This document shows positions 16,915-25,655 of a DNA stretch of 64,000 nucleotides, piece by piece. Under the pieces are notes generated by a model. That model ran no database searches, was not told the DNA's origin, and saw only the letters and a list, made by a program, of their open reading frames with translations. The position numbers and the translations under genes were made by a program. How positions within the stretch are numbered: the first letter of the stretch is position 1; every line of letters starts with the position of its first letter. The stretch spans positions 52,390-116,389 of the forward strand of contig SVCW01000002.1 of NCBI GenBank assembly GCA_015058155.1, read 5' to 3'. This stretch comes from Clostridiales bacterium. Lineage in GTDB: Bacteria; Bacillota; Clostridia; Peptostreptococcales; Anaerovoracaceae.

Positions 16915-18042
16915 TTAACTAAAAAACTGTTGCATTAATGATTTCTTTAATGTTTCTAACTGTTCAAGTGACTTCTGTACTGCCAATTTTGATTTGTCGG
17001 TCTGTTTCACAAAGTTGGTAAAGTCTATTTGTTTGGTGATTTCAGGTACTAACATTTGAATTTTATTCATAGTTGAAATCGGCAACTGTGGTTGTGCTGA
17101 ACCACTTGCAATTTTTTCTTTTATTTCTGCAAGTTGCAACTTGAACTGTTCAATAAAAAAGATTTCATCTACCAACTCATGATTCATACGTAAAATAACC
17201 ATGCCTGAATTTATTCTAACATTATCAAATGGTACATCGTCAGAATAATATGCAAGATTTCCTATGGTTCCTCTCGTAGTCAGCACAACATCTCCACGAT
17301 TTAGTTTACCTTTACGCAGAAGTTCATCCTTTTCTTTTGTAATAAACATACAGTTAGTAAAATCAAAACCGTTTGAGGTAACATTCTTAGCATTTAAAAA
17401 TAAGCAATACCCATCTTCGTAAAATTCTTCTTGCTTGGGATAATTCTTCCCTCTATCTCCATCTATAATTTCACATATAGAAGTCATTGGCATATATGCT
17501 TTATCTTTATCAATGATTGTTGGGTCACCAAACAGTTCGACAAATCGTGCTTTTATGAGTTCGTCGCATTTTTGCAATTCTTTTGCTCGTAGAATTGCCA
17601 ATTCTTCTATTGTATCTAAAATCGATACAATAGAATCTTGTTCTTTTTTAGAATGAAGGTATATCGTACTTTCTTTTAGCCATTTAAAATGCCTATTATA
17701 TCCAGTATCCGGAATTCTTATGCTTTTTAAAGCATAATACAAATATTTTGGATTTTCATCAAAAGCTTCCTTCGGCTTTAATAGTTTAACCCCATCTGCT
17801 CCTAAAAAACAAGGTTCCTCCACATATTTTAACACTCTAGTATGATCGCCGAAAATTATTGCTGGAATATTTTCAAAAATACCTTCAACCTCATTCGAAT
17901 AGCCGCCAACAATATTTTTGCCTTGATCAATAATTGGATATAATCCGTCAGACAAATACTCCTCCTTGGGAATCTTTCTTCCTTCTTTTGTTATATCGTC
18001 AAAGATCTCTAAAAAACTAATTCTCCCATAGTTTCCTTTCAT
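16915..18042 (-). CDS. hsdS: Type I restriction enzyme specificity subunit HsdS
   Basis: A 375-residue specificity subunit with two target-recognition domains. TRD1 is about 1-140 and TRD2 about 190-330; each is followed by a conserved helical spacer (KEQDSIVSILDTIEELAILR and the coiled C-terminal KSLEQLETLKKSLMQQFF). TRD2 contains RGDVVLTTRGTIGNLAYYS and SGSAQPQLPISTMNKIQMLV, standard HsdS landmarks. It would recognise a bipartite DNA site and direct HsdM and HsdR. The gene is AT-rich relative to hsdM/hsdR. It is separated from rhuM by 188 bases holding two strong inverted repeats. Confidence 0.92.
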   Translation of the reverse strand: MKGNYGRISFLEIFDDITKEGRKIPKEEYLSDGLYPIIDQGKNIVGGYSNEVEGIFENIPAIIFGDHTRVLKYVEEPCFLGADGVKLLKPKEAFDENPKYLYYALKSIRIPDTGYNRHFKWLKESTIYLHSKKEQDSIVSILDTIEELAILRAKELQKCDELIKARFVELFGDPTIIDKDKAYMPMTSICEIIDGDRGKNYPKQEEFYEDGYCLFLNAKNVTSNGFDFTNCMFITKEKDELLRKGKLNRGDVVLTTRGTIGNLAYYSDDVPFDNVRINSGMVILRMNHELVDEIFFIEQFKLQLAEIKEKIASGSAQPQLPISTMNKIQMLVPEITKQIDFTNFVKQTDKSKLAVQKSLEQLETLKKSLMQQFFS

Positions 18043-18095
18043 ATTCCCTCCGAATTATTATTATTTCTCGAATTTGAAAATGGTTGCCTTGCTTG

Positions 18096-18120
18096 AACTA
18101 TCCGGAATTTCCGGATAGTT
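18096..18120. repeat. Perfect 10-bp inverted repeat upstream of hsdS
   Basis: AACTATCCGG and CCGGATAGTT separated by 5 bases, 54 bases before the hsdS start. No T-run follows. Confidence 0.7.
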
Positions 18121-18155
18121 GTCATTTCATATCAGTTCCAGTTACTCTATTATTT

Positions 18156-18190
18156 CGAGCAACTGTTAAGTTTTCCTTAATAGTTGCTCG
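18156..18190. repeat. 15-bp inverted repeat between rhuM and hsdS
   Basis: CGAGCAACTGTTAAG and CTTAATAGTTGCTCG with one mismatch, 5-nt loop. With the neighbouring repeat it fills most of the rhuM-hsdS gap. No T-run follows. Confidence 0.7.
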
Positions 18191-18230
18191 AGTTCTATAT
18201 TTACACAGTTTCTCTAAGTATAGATAATTA

Positions 18231-19244
18231 CTACATCTCACCTTTTAAGTATTTCTCTACTTCTTTATCAAAGTCAGAATTAATACTCTGAGTCTTGTTA
18301 AAAGCGTCATACTCTGCAAAGGCTTTCTCCTCCGCATCTTTATGTGAAACTCTTCCCCTGTCAGGAAGAATATCATATCGACGAAAAGCTAAAAATTCAT
18401 TTACACTTTGTGCAAACTGGTCCATTGTAAAAGTGTTTTCTCTCTCGATTAGGTCTTCTATGTAATCAAAATATCCGCTGACAGTCCTTTCTAACTGTCG
18501 AATTTGTTTCTCATCCAAATAATTCTTCGCTATAGCGACATCAGATTTCAATATTCTACCATCCGGAGCATGTTTCCATGTCGTTAATCCCATATTATCT
18601 TTTGTGTGATCAGCATGGGAATAGACTATTTCTGCACCTGTCTGTCCTACAATAGCATAATGAAATTTATTCTGCACCATCGCATAAAATTCTCTTGTTG
18701 TCGGAGATTTCTTGTCGTAGTCAATACTACATTCTGCATATATATCTGTTACCTGTTGCCATATACGTCTTTCACTAGTACGAATCGAACGTACACGCTC
18801 AAGCAGTTCTTGAAAATAGTCTTTCCCAAAAGCCGTAGTTCCCTGCTTCAGACGCTCGTCATCCATTACAAACCCTTTAATCATATACTCTTTTAAAACT
18901 CCAGTAGCCCATTTACGAAAATGTGTTGCACGGAGTGAGTCTACGCGGTAGCCCACAGAAATTATGGCATCTAGGTTGTAATAATTTGTCGGAGAATACT
19001 GCTCTTTGTCAGGGATTGCACCATGCGGAGTGGGTATTGCAATTTTTGCAACAACCACTTCTTCCTCAAGTTCCCCGCTCTCAAATATATTTTTTAAATG
19101 CCTACTAATTCCCGACTTGTCAATTGAAAACAGCTCTGCCATTGCTTTCTGAGTAAGCCAAATTGATTCATCCTTAATCAAAGCATTAACAGAAACATCC
19201 TCTTGTTCCGTCTTATACAGCAGCATTTTAAACTCATTATTCAT
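18231..19244 (-). CDS. rhuM: RhuM family protein
   Basis: A 337-residue RhuM-family protein, named after a Salmonella pathogenicity-island gene but often found inside type I RM loci. It has the N-terminal DNA-binding-like segment ALIKDESIWLTQKAMAELFS with IDKSGISRHLKNIFESGEL, then the conserved TNYYNLDAIISVGYRV and RKWATGVLKEYMIKGFVMDD. The C-terminal half contains a second conserved region (NKFHYAIVGQTGAEIVY onward). Its molecular role is not established. It overlaps the end of hsdM by 8 bases, so the two are translationally coupled. Confidence 0.88.
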   Translation of the reverse strand: MNNEFKMLLYKTEQEDVSVNALIKDESIWLTQKAMAELFSIDKSGISRHLKNIFESGELEEEVVVAKIAIPTPHGAIPDKEQYSPTNYYNLDAIISVGYRVDSLRATHFRKWATGVLKEYMIKGFVMDDERLKQGTTAFGKDYFQELLERVRSIRTSERRIWQQVTDIYAECSIDYDKKSPTTREFYAMVQNKFHYAIVGQTGAEIVYSHADHTKDNMGLTTWKHAPDGRILKSDVAIAKNYLDEKQIRQLERTVSGYFDYIEDLIERENTFTMDQFAQSVNEFLAFRRYDILPDRGRVSHKDAEEKAFAEYDAFNKTQSINSDFDKEVEKYLKGEM

Positions 19245-20739
19245 TCAGCATTTCCTCCAATTCTGCCAATCCCTTTGTGATTTCAATTTCGAGTTCGTGT
19301 AGTTCGGTCATGATTTCCTTTGTTGACGGATACTCTACCGGCACATACTCTGTTTTCTTGTATTTGTTGATTGAAAGATCGTAATCATTATCAACGATTT
19401 CCTCTTTTGGTACGAAGAAGCACTTTTCTGTACGTTCTCTGTCCATTTCGTTGAAACGGTTGTGGAATCTTTCGATTACGTCTGGGATATCGTTTTCCTT
19501 GACTTCTACTCTCTTATCATCAAGGCTGAAACCATCCGCTGTCATGTCGTAGAACCATACATTGTCTGTACCGCCATGACCTGTCTTTGTGAAGATAAGT
19601 ATTCCTGTTGATACTCCGGCATAAGGCTTGAAAACACCTGAAGGCATTGAAATTACTGCTTCGAGTCTATTGCCATCTACAAGTTCTTTTCTTATTGCTT
19701 TATGTGCTGTTGATGATCCGAAGAGAACTCCATCGGGCACGATACATGCACATCTGCCACCTGTCTTGAGCATCTGTACAAACAACGCGATGAAGAGTAG
19801 CTCTGTCTTCTTTGTCTTGCACATCTTGAGAAGGTCTGTCGATACAGTGTCCGAATCCAGACTTCCCTTAAATGGAGGATTTGCAAGTATAAGCGAAAAC
19901 TTGTTTCTGTCAGGATTCTGGTCTGAAAGACTGTCTCTGTACTCGATGTACGGATTATCAATTCCATGTGTCATCATGTTCATTGCACCGATACGGAGCA
20001 TTGTTCTGTCCATGTCGTATCCGAAAAACATGTGATTCATATAGTGATCTTTCTTCTGCTTATTGAAGAATATTTCTTCTTTGTGGTTTTCCTTCAGGTA
20101 TTCTCCTGCTGATACAAGGAATCCTGATGTACCACATGCCGGGTCGCAGATTGTATCATCTGCAGTTGGCTTCATGAGTTCCACCATCATTCTGATGATA
20201 TGTCTAGGTGTACGGAACTGTCCGTTACGGCCGGATTGCGATATTTTTGAAAGCAAATACTCATACACATCTCCTCGTATATCTGCAGCTTTTGCTTCGT
20301 CCATGAGTGCATATATACTATCAAGTGCATCCACAACCTTTGACAAAAGAAGTGGAGTTGGGAGCTTGAAGATGGCATCATCCATGTACTTTGAATATGC
20401 GCTGTTCTTATCTCCATGGAGAGTCTTTATAAATGGGAATACCCATTCCTGCATTACTGTGTACATCTGTCCTGCCGGAAAATCCCTGAACACTGACCAC
20501 TTGAGGTGCTTTCCGTTAACAGTTCTGTCACCGATAACCACTTCATCAGCAAATATGCTCTGATATGGAAGTCCGAGCATTGCACTTTCCTTTTCTCTGA
20601 GGTTATCAGATTCATCAAGGTCGTGAATAAACATGAGATAAGTAATCTGTTCAATTACTTCGAGTGGGTTTACAAGTCCGGCTGCTGCGAAAACATCCCA
20701 TAAACCGTCTATTTTGTTTTTAAGTTCGCCTGTAATCAT
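19237..20739 (-). CDS. hsdM: Type I restriction enzyme methylation subunit HsdM
   Basis: A 500-residue N6-adenine methyltransferase. The N-terminal helical HsdM domain (1-150) is followed by the SAM-binding motif I CDPACGTSGFLVSAGEYL (about 199) and the catalytic motif IV LILANPPF (N287-F290), and the C-terminus is a helical HsdS-binding region (ITKGLAELEEML). With HsdS it methylates the recognition site; with HsdR it forms the restriction complex. The start directly abuts the fic stop, and rhuM overlaps its 3' end. Confidence 0.95.
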   Translation of the reverse strand: MITGELKNKIDGLWDVFAAAGLVNPLEVIEQITYLMFIHDLDESDNLREKESAMLGLPYQSIFADEVVIGDRTVNGKHLKWSVFRDFPAGQMYTVMQEWVFPFIKTLHGDKNSAYSKYMDDAIFKLPTPLLLSKVVDALDSIYALMDEAKAADIRGDVYEYLLSKISQSGRNGQFRTPRHIIRMMVELMKPTADDTICDPACGTSGFLVSAGEYLKENHKEEIFFNKQKKDHYMNHMFFGYDMDRTMLRIGAMNMMTHGIDNPYIEYRDSLSDQNPDRNKFSLILANPPFKGSLDSDTVSTDLLKMCKTKKTELLFIALFVQMLKTGGRCACIVPDGVLFGSSTAHKAIRKELVDGNRLEAVISMPSGVFKPYAGVSTGILIFTKTGHGGTDNVWFYDMTADGFSLDDKRVEVKENDIPDVIERFHNRFNEMDRERTEKCFFVPKEEIVDNDYDLSINKYKKTEYVPVEYPSTKEIMTELHELEIEITKGLAELEEMLNE

Positions 20740-21792
20740 TTAATCATTCTCCCTGTTCCAAATGTATGAAGTGTAGCGGCCGCCTCCGATTTTTATTATC
20801 TCGCCGCTCTCCTGAAGTTCTTTAAGTGTTCTCTGAATTGTTGTCTGACTTACGTCAGGGCATAAGTCGACTATTTCACTTTTTGTTATTTCTCCAAACC
20901 TTTCGCGAATTACTTCTCTCACTCTGTTTGGCTTTGAATACTCATCGCTACGTATAAGTTCTGTTCGTTCTTCAAATTCTCTGTAAGCTTTAAGTATTGT
21001 GCCAAGTGTATATTCTACGAAATATGCGTAGTTATTCTCTTCTTCATGCCATCCTGCTGAACTCTGCTGAAGCGTATCGTAGTACGTTTCCTTTGACTTC
21101 TCTACAATCTTTTCAATACTTATATATTTACCAATCTGGTAACCTGATCTGTAAAGCAGTAAAAGCGTAAGCAATCTAGCCATTCTTCCGTTACCGTCAG
21201 TGAATGGATGTATGCAGAGAAAGTCTATTACAAACATTGGAATCAGAAGTAGCGGATTGATTTTACCTGCTGCAATTGCATCGTTATATGCTCTGCATAA
21301 TTCTTCGATAGCCTGCGGTGTTTCCCAAGCTGAAACTGGTGCAAACCTTACTTTTGTATTTCCTTCTAGGTCAGTTTCAGCGATTACATTGTCACTTGAC
21401 TTGTACTTACCACCTACCGCGAGTCCGCTGAATTTATATAAATCTTTGTGAAGTTGAAGTATGATATTTGGTTTTACCGGGATGTGTTCGTAGCTTTCAT
21501 GGATTGTATTAAGTACATCCCTGTACCCCGCAATTTCCTGTTCACCTCGGTTTGCAGGTGTTGTCTTATCAAGTACAAGTTTCTTCAGACGTTCTTCTGA
21601 AGTATAAATACCTTCGATTCTGTTTGAGGCTTCAGTACTTTGAATTCTAGCAATTTCTACGAGATGTTCAAGTGTATCCGGTTTAATTGACGCATCCTGC
21701 CTGCCTTTGAATTCATGAATCTGCGTCATTAAGCCTACAATATTGGGAGTAAGCAATTTTTCCCATTTTTTCGTATAATCGTAATTTCTCAT
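20740..21792 (-). CDS. Fic family AMP-transferase-like protein with C-terminal winged helix
   Basis: A 350-residue protein. The Fic active-site loop HPFTDGNGRMAR (H195) is intact. The N-terminal part carries the inhibitory (S/T)xxxE(G/N) motif as SNRIEG (S56, E60, G61), which in class II Fic proteins blocks AMPylation until relieved. The C-terminal 70 residues (EVIRERFGEITKSEIVD and DVSQTTIQRTLKELQESGEI) look like a winged-helix DNA-binding domain. It is the first gene of the RM operon and abuts hsdM. It may autoregulate the operon through the inverted repeat at 21852-21895, which is an inference. Confidence 0.92.
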   Translation of the reverse strand: MRNYDYTKKWEKLLTPNIVGLMTQIHEFKGRQDASIKPDTLEHLVEIARIQSTEASNRIEGIYTSEERLKKLVLDKTTPANRGEQEIAGYRDVLNTIHESYEHIPVKPNIILQLHKDLYKFSGLAVGGKYKSSDNVIAETDLEGNTKVRFAPVSAWETPQAIEELCRAYNDAIAAGKINPLLLIPMFVIDFLCIHPFTDGNGRMARLLTLLLLYRSGYQIGKYISIEKIVEKSKETYYDTLQQSSAGWHEEENNYAYFVEYTLGTILKAYREFEERTELIRSDEYSKPNRVREVIRERFGEITKSEIVDLCPDVSQTTIQRTLKELQESGEIIKIGGGRYTSYIWNREND

Positions 21793-21824
21793 TTTTCTCC
21801 CTTTCTCTATAAATCCCCAATTGT

Positions 21825-21853
21825 ATTATACTACTTAATTATGTCATTTCCAA
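21825..21853 (-). promoter_or_regulatory. Promoter of the fic-hsdM-rhuM operon
   Basis: On the minus strand: TTGGAA (21853-21848), 17-bp spacer, TATAAT (21830-21825). The -35 overlaps the end of a long inverted repeat. Confidence 0.68.
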
Positions 21854-21895
21854 CTTTAATTTAGTCATTTTTTTATTTTTGACTAAATTAAAGTT
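21852..21895. repeat. Perfect 16-bp inverted repeat at the fic promoter
   Basis: AACTTTAATTTAGTCA (21852-21867) and its exact reverse complement (21880-21895), 12-nt A/T spacer. It abuts the -35 box of the fic promoter, a usual place for an operator. Confidence 0.75.
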
Positions 21896-21918
21896 TTTTA
21901 CAGCCAAATTGAAGGACG

Positions 21919-21946
21919 CAAAAAGCGGTCCGCATGTGCGGACCGC
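21919..21946 (-). terminator. Terminator downstream of the CofE-like gene
   Basis: GCGGTCCGCA / TGCGGACCGC, perfect 10 bp with a 2-nt central loop, followed on the minus strand by TTTTTGCG. It ends the rlmD to cofE-like transcription direction. Confidence 0.8.
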
Positions 21947-21959
21947 CTGAAAACAATTT

Positions 21960-22095
21960 TTTGAAAGCCAATAACATATAAGGCGCAGGATTTTTTTCGT
22001 AGTGCGCGAAAGCAAGCTTCTGAGGAGCGGAGCGTACTTGTAGTACGTGAGCACCGAAGAAGTGAAGCTGACAAAGCAATACGGAAAAAAGACAA
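21960..22095. repeat. Structured intergenic element of unknown type
   Basis: This GC-richer stretch between the CofE-like stop and its terminator can fold: AGCTTC (22013-22018) with GAAGCT near 22063-22068, an inner GTACT-TGT-AGTAC hairpin near 22034, and GCGCA/TGCGC pairs on the outside. No ORF in it is convincing. It resembles a dispersed intergenic repeat or RNA element rather than coding DNA. No second copy is visible in this window. Confidence 0.4.
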
Positions 22096-22098
22096 GCC

Positions 22099-23292
22099 TT
22101 ACGCTTCAGTGTAGTTATCAAAATAACCCTGGATAAAGATGATAGGAGTACCCTTATCTCCTGAACCTGAAGTAAGGTCGCAGAGTGAACCGATAAGGTC
22201 TGTTAATCTTCTTGGAGTTGTACCCTGTGATACCATCTGTCCTGTGAGGTCGCTATCCTTCTTCTTGATGTAGTCTGAAATAGCTTCCTTGAGTGCATCG
22301 CCTGAAAGATGTGCGAAGTCGTTATCTGCAAGATACTTGAGCTTAACTTCGTTTGGCTGTCCTTCGAGTCCAGGTGTGTATGCAGGCGATACTACAGGGT
22401 CTGCAAGTTCCCAGATCTTTCCTACAGGATCCTTGAATGCGCCGTCTCCGTAAATCATAACTTCAACGTTCTTTCCTGTTGCTTCCTTGATGAGCTTCTG
22501 AATACCTTCAACTACAGGCTGTCCGTCTCTTGGGAAGAGCTTAACAGATGATTCTGTAGCCTTGTTTGAACCGAGAAGTCCGTAATTTGGGTTGAAGCCG
22601 CTTCCGTCTACTGATTCAGTGAGGATATTGTCAAGTCCGTAAACCTTTTCTGCTCCTGCAGCCTTAAGAAGTCTCTTGCTTCTTTCACGGCTGTGGATAT
22701 CGCAGCAGAGTACGCTCTTTGTGTAGTCGAGAATGCTTCTGCAATCGTTTGCAAGGATGATTTCTACTTCGCAACCTTCTTCTTCAATAAGGCCCTTGTA
22801 GTATTCTACATAGTCAACACCTGTGAAAGGATGCTTAACGATTCCGAAAAGCTCTCTGTACTTAGCTTCTGTGAGAACGTCTCCCCATGGGTTTACGCCC
22901 TTTTCATCGAGCATTTCAAGGCTTAAAAGATGGTTTCCTACTTCGTCTGACGGGTAGCTGAGCATAAGAACGATCTTCTTAGCGCCCTTAGCAATACCAC
23001 GGAGGCAGATAGCAAAACGGTTTCTTGAGAGAATAGGGAAAATAACGCCAACTGTATCGTCGCCGAACTTTGCCTTTACGTCAGCAGCAATCTGGTCAAC
23101 TGTCGCATAATTACCCTGCGCTCTTGCTACAACAGCTTCTGTAACAGCTACGATGTCTCTGTCATGGATAGTATAATTACCCTGAGCTTCTGCAGCTAAG
23201 ATGCTGTCAGCAACAATCTTTACGATATCGTCGCCTTCTCTGATGATTGGAGCTCTAACTCCTCTTGATACTGTACCGATAAGTCTTTCCAT
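22099..23292 (-). CDS. CofE-like (coenzyme F420-0:L-glutamate ligase family) protein
   Basis: A 397-residue protein related to the F420 gamma-glutamyl ligase family. The N-terminal domain has VRAPIIREGDDIVKIV and DRDIVAVTEAVVARAQGNY, and the body has the long CofE fold with YGLLGSNKATESSVKLFP and MIYGDGAFKDPVGKIWE. In archaea CofE adds glutamates to F420-0. This organism type does not obviously make F420 and no other F420 gene is here, so the true acceptor may differ. It starts behind CGGAGGATA and is last in a run rlmD - 43-aa ORF - cofE-like. Confidence 0.75.
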   Translation of the reverse strand: MERLIGTVSRGVRAPIIREGDDIVKIVADSILAAEAQGNYTIHDRDIVAVTEAVVARAQGNYATVDQIAADVKAKFGDDTVGVIFPILSRNRFAICLRGIAKGAKKIVLMLSYPSDEVGNHLLSLEMLDEKGVNPWGDVLTEAKYRELFGIVKHPFTGVDYVEYYKGLIEEEGCEVEIILANDCRSILDYTKSVLCCDIHSRERSKRLLKAAGAEKVYGLDNILTESVDGSGFNPNYGLLGSNKATESSVKLFPRDGQPVVEGIQKLIKEATGKNVEVMIYGDGAFKDPVGKIWELADPVVSPAYTPGLEGQPNEVKLKYLADNDFAHLSGDALKEAISDYIKKKDSDLTGQMVSQGTTPRRLTDLIGSLCDLTSGSGDKGTPIIFIQGYFDNYTEA

Positions 23293-23336
23293 AATATTTA
23301 TCCTCCGTTAAAATAAAAAGATTTTACTTTCAAAAA

Positions 23337-23468
23337 TTATTTATCCTTCCATCTGTAGGAAGCTTTTTTACCTTTGATTTTACTCAGTTCTTCGAGCGCT
23401 CTTGCTCTTTTTATCGGATCGCTGTACTTTTTCTGAGGTCCGATTGCCTTAAGCAATTTGAAAATCAT
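23337..23468 (-). CDS. Small basic protein, 43 residues
   Basis: An ORF starting ATG at 23466-23468, beginning MIFKLLKAIGPQKKY and ending SYRWKDK, strongly basic and helical with no membrane segment. It fits between rlmD and the CofE-like gene with 28 and 44 bases of spacing, has a weak GAGAG-type RBS, and has clean codon usage. I do not recognise it. It could be a nucleic-acid- or ribosome-associated peptide, but that is a guess. Confidence 0.55.
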   Translation of the reverse strand: MIFKLLKAIGPQKKYSDPIKRARALEELSKIKGKKASYRWKDK

Positions 23469-23496
23469 ACTTAATCACTCTCTTTCCGAAACTATT

Positions 23497-24957
23497 CTAC
23501 CCCTTTAATACGAGTTTACACACAGTTTCAACATTGTTGCATCTCGGGAACATGTCCACTGCAACTGCTTTTTCAAGCTCATATGTGTCACTCAGTATTT
23601 TTATATCTCTAGCCATTGTAGCCGGATCACATGAAACGTAAACCACCTTCGCAGGCTTTGCCGACTTGATCGTATCAAGAAGTTTCTGGTCGCATCCGCT
23701 TCTTGGCGGATCGATGAAAACAACATCAGGTCTTCTTCCTTCCAGAAGTTCATCAATCTTTTCTTCTGCAAGACCGCATACAAACTCTGCATTAACAATG
23801 CCGTTTATTACTGCATTTCTGTTTGCATCTATTACTGCACCTTTTACACTTTCGATACCATACACATAACCGGAATGCTGAAGAAGCTCTTCAGGACTGA
23901 CATCGCCTAGTTTTTCCTTTGCGATAGTTCTCAGTCTGTCTGCCGCTACAAGTCCGATTGTACCTACTCCGCAGTAAAGGTCAAACACTATTTCACCGCC
24001 TTTTAAGTCAGCATATTCAATAGCCTTACTGTAGAGGTTTTCTGTCTGATATGTATTTACCTGATAAAATGCAAGCGGTGAAACTTCGAACTTCAGTCCG
24101 AGAAGTTCTGACTCAATTACTTTCTTTCCGGCAATAACCATATATTCATCACTCATTATCTGAGTGGATTTTCCTTTGTTTACATTTACTACAACGCTTT
24201 CAAGGTTATATCCTGCGTCATAGATTTCATCATCGAGCATGCCGATGAGTTTTTCCGAGTTCGGAATTCCGCGTCCGTTTATAACGAGAATCACCATAAC
24301 TTCATTTGTACTCTCGGATGTTTTTACAACGATGTGCTTCATGAGACCTTTGTCCCATTTTTCATCATACGCTGTAATATTATCTTCTTTCATGAACTGC
24401 TTGAGCGCTTTCATCGCAGCAAGCGCTGCAGGACTCTGAAGCATGCAATCATCTATGTCTACAACATCGTGACTCTTTCCTTTATAAAAACCGATTTTCG
24501 GATCTTCGAGTGCAACGACGATTCCGCCTTTTTTCGTAATGATTCCGCCTGTACTTACAGGTGCCTGGGCTTTGTTTCTGTATCTCAATATCTCAGGTGC
24601 CGGAATTATCGGTTCCATTACGAGATTTTCTACTCCGCCGAGTCTTTCTATTTTGTTTCTTACCTGTTTTTCTTTAAGACAGAGCTCAGCATCGTATGAA
24701 ATATTTCTGAATGTACATCCACCGCAGCCTTTTCCGAAATACGGACAATCAGGCTCAACTCTGTCAGGTGAAGGTTCTGTTACTGAAACAAGCTTTCCGA
24801 AAGCATAACTTTTCTTGAGCTTTGTAATTTCGACATCACAAACATCGCCAAGTGTCACGCCGGGAACAAAAATTGCCATGCCTTCAAACTTGCCGATTCC
24901 ACTACCTTCGTTACTTATATCTTCAATTCTGATATTAACTATCTGTCCTTTTTCCAT
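23497..24957 (-). CDS. rlmD: 23S rRNA (uracil-C5)-methyltransferase, RlmD/TrmA family
   Basis: A 486-residue class I methyltransferase. An N-terminal TRAM RNA-binding domain (1-60) is followed by Fe-S cysteines C71, C78 and C81 (CPYFGKGCGGC) with a likely fourth Cys in DDCMLQS. The SAM site is VFDLYCGVGTIGL, followed by FIDPPRSGCD and the catalytic loop VYVSCDPATMARD. The family methylates U747 or U1939 of 23S rRNA (RlmC/RlmD) or U54 of tRNA; the Fe-S cluster favours an RlmD/RlmCD-type enzyme. It starts behind AAATGGAAAAAGG-type sequence, 35 bases after the HAD gene. Confidence 0.88.
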   Translation of the reverse strand: MEKGQIVNIRIEDISNEGSGIGKFEGMAIFVPGVTLGDVCDVEITKLKKSYAFGKLVSVTEPSPDRVEPDCPYFGKGCGGCTFRNISYDAELCLKEKQVRNKIERLGGVENLVMEPIIPAPEILRYRNKAQAPVSTGGIITKKGGIVVALEDPKIGFYKGKSHDVVDIDDCMLQSPAALAAMKALKQFMKEDNITAYDEKWDKGLMKHIVVKTSESTNEVMVILVINGRGIPNSEKLIGMLDDEIYDAGYNLESVVVNVNKGKSTQIMSDEYMVIAGKKVIESELLGLKFEVSPLAFYQVNTYQTENLYSKAIEYADLKGGEIVFDLYCGVGTIGLVAADRLRTIAKEKLGDVSPEELLQHSGYVYGIESVKGAVIDANRNAVINGIVNAEFVCGLAEEKIDELLEGRRPDVVFIDPPRSGCDQKLLDTIKSAKPAKVVYVSCDPATMARDIKILSDTYELEKAVAVDMFPRCNNVETVCKLVLKG

Positions 24958-24992
24958 TTTACTCCAAATTCAAAAACATACAATTGATTTTG

Positions 24993-25655
24993 CTATTTTT
25001 CTTCGAAAATAAAGGCCGAAAACTCTTCAACGGTTTCAAAATAATAATCCGAGTTTTCTCTCATATATTCTTCAACAATCGGAACACCTTCGTATCCCCA
25101 TCCTGCTGCTGCAAAATCCACACCTGCAGCTTCAGCCATTTCATGTCCGAATCTGAGATCATCAACCATGATTAAATCTTCAGGTTTCAGATTATATGTT
25201 TCCATAATTTTGTGAAGCGGGTAAGGATTAGGCTTTTGCTGCTCAATCGGAAGTTCTCTTCCGAAAATCATATCTGCAGTAATTCCGTTTTCACTGTAAT
25301 GACGCATGATTTCTTCGCCAAGCGAATGTGAAACTACGCATACATATCCGCCCTGTTCTTTGAAACGCTTTATTATATCGACAAAACCTTCGAAAAAATG
25401 TGGTGTTTTGTCTTTGATATAGTCTTTCCACATTTTCTGCTCGAGCAGGAACTCATCACCTGTGAATCCGAGTTCATCCTGATAATACGGAACTATTCCA
25501 GGTTCAAAATTCTTTTCAATAAATGTCCTGAGCGATGGTATTTCGTGATTTGGTCTCATCTTTTCCATTATAAGCCTGAAGGCAGGATAATGGAGTTCTG
25601 ATGTACTCTTTACACTCGTATCATCATGATCAAGTACTAAACACTTATATTTCAA
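24993..25655 (-). CDS. HAD-superfamily phosphatase
   Basis: A 220-residue HAD hydrolase. Motif I is LVLDHDDT (D9, D11), with the second Asp as general acid; motif II is VCVVSHS, and motif IV is IMVDDLRFGHEMAEAAG with the PNPYPLHKIMETY lysine segment before it. An alpha-helical cap lies between about 15 and 100. It belongs to the phosphoglycolate phosphatase/beta-phosphoglucomutase-like group; substrate unknown. Its start overlaps the whiA stop by 4 bases, so it is translated after whiA. Confidence 0.82.
   Translation of the reverse strand: MKYKCLVLDHDDTSVKSTSELHYPAFRLIMEKMRPNHEIPSLRTFIEKNFEPGIVPYYQDELGFTGDEFLLEQKMWKDYIKDKTPHFFEGFVDIIKRFKEQGGYVCVVSHSLGEEIMRHYSENGITADMIFGRELPIEQQKPNPYPLHKIMETYNLKPEDLIMVDDLRFGHEMAEAAGVDFAAAGWGYEGVPIVEEYMRENSDYYFETVEEFSAFIFEEK

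Noticed and set aside
21839..22121. Three overlapping short frames on the minus strand
   Set aside because: They cross a terminator and an inverted repeat, give no coherent protein, and have no RBS.
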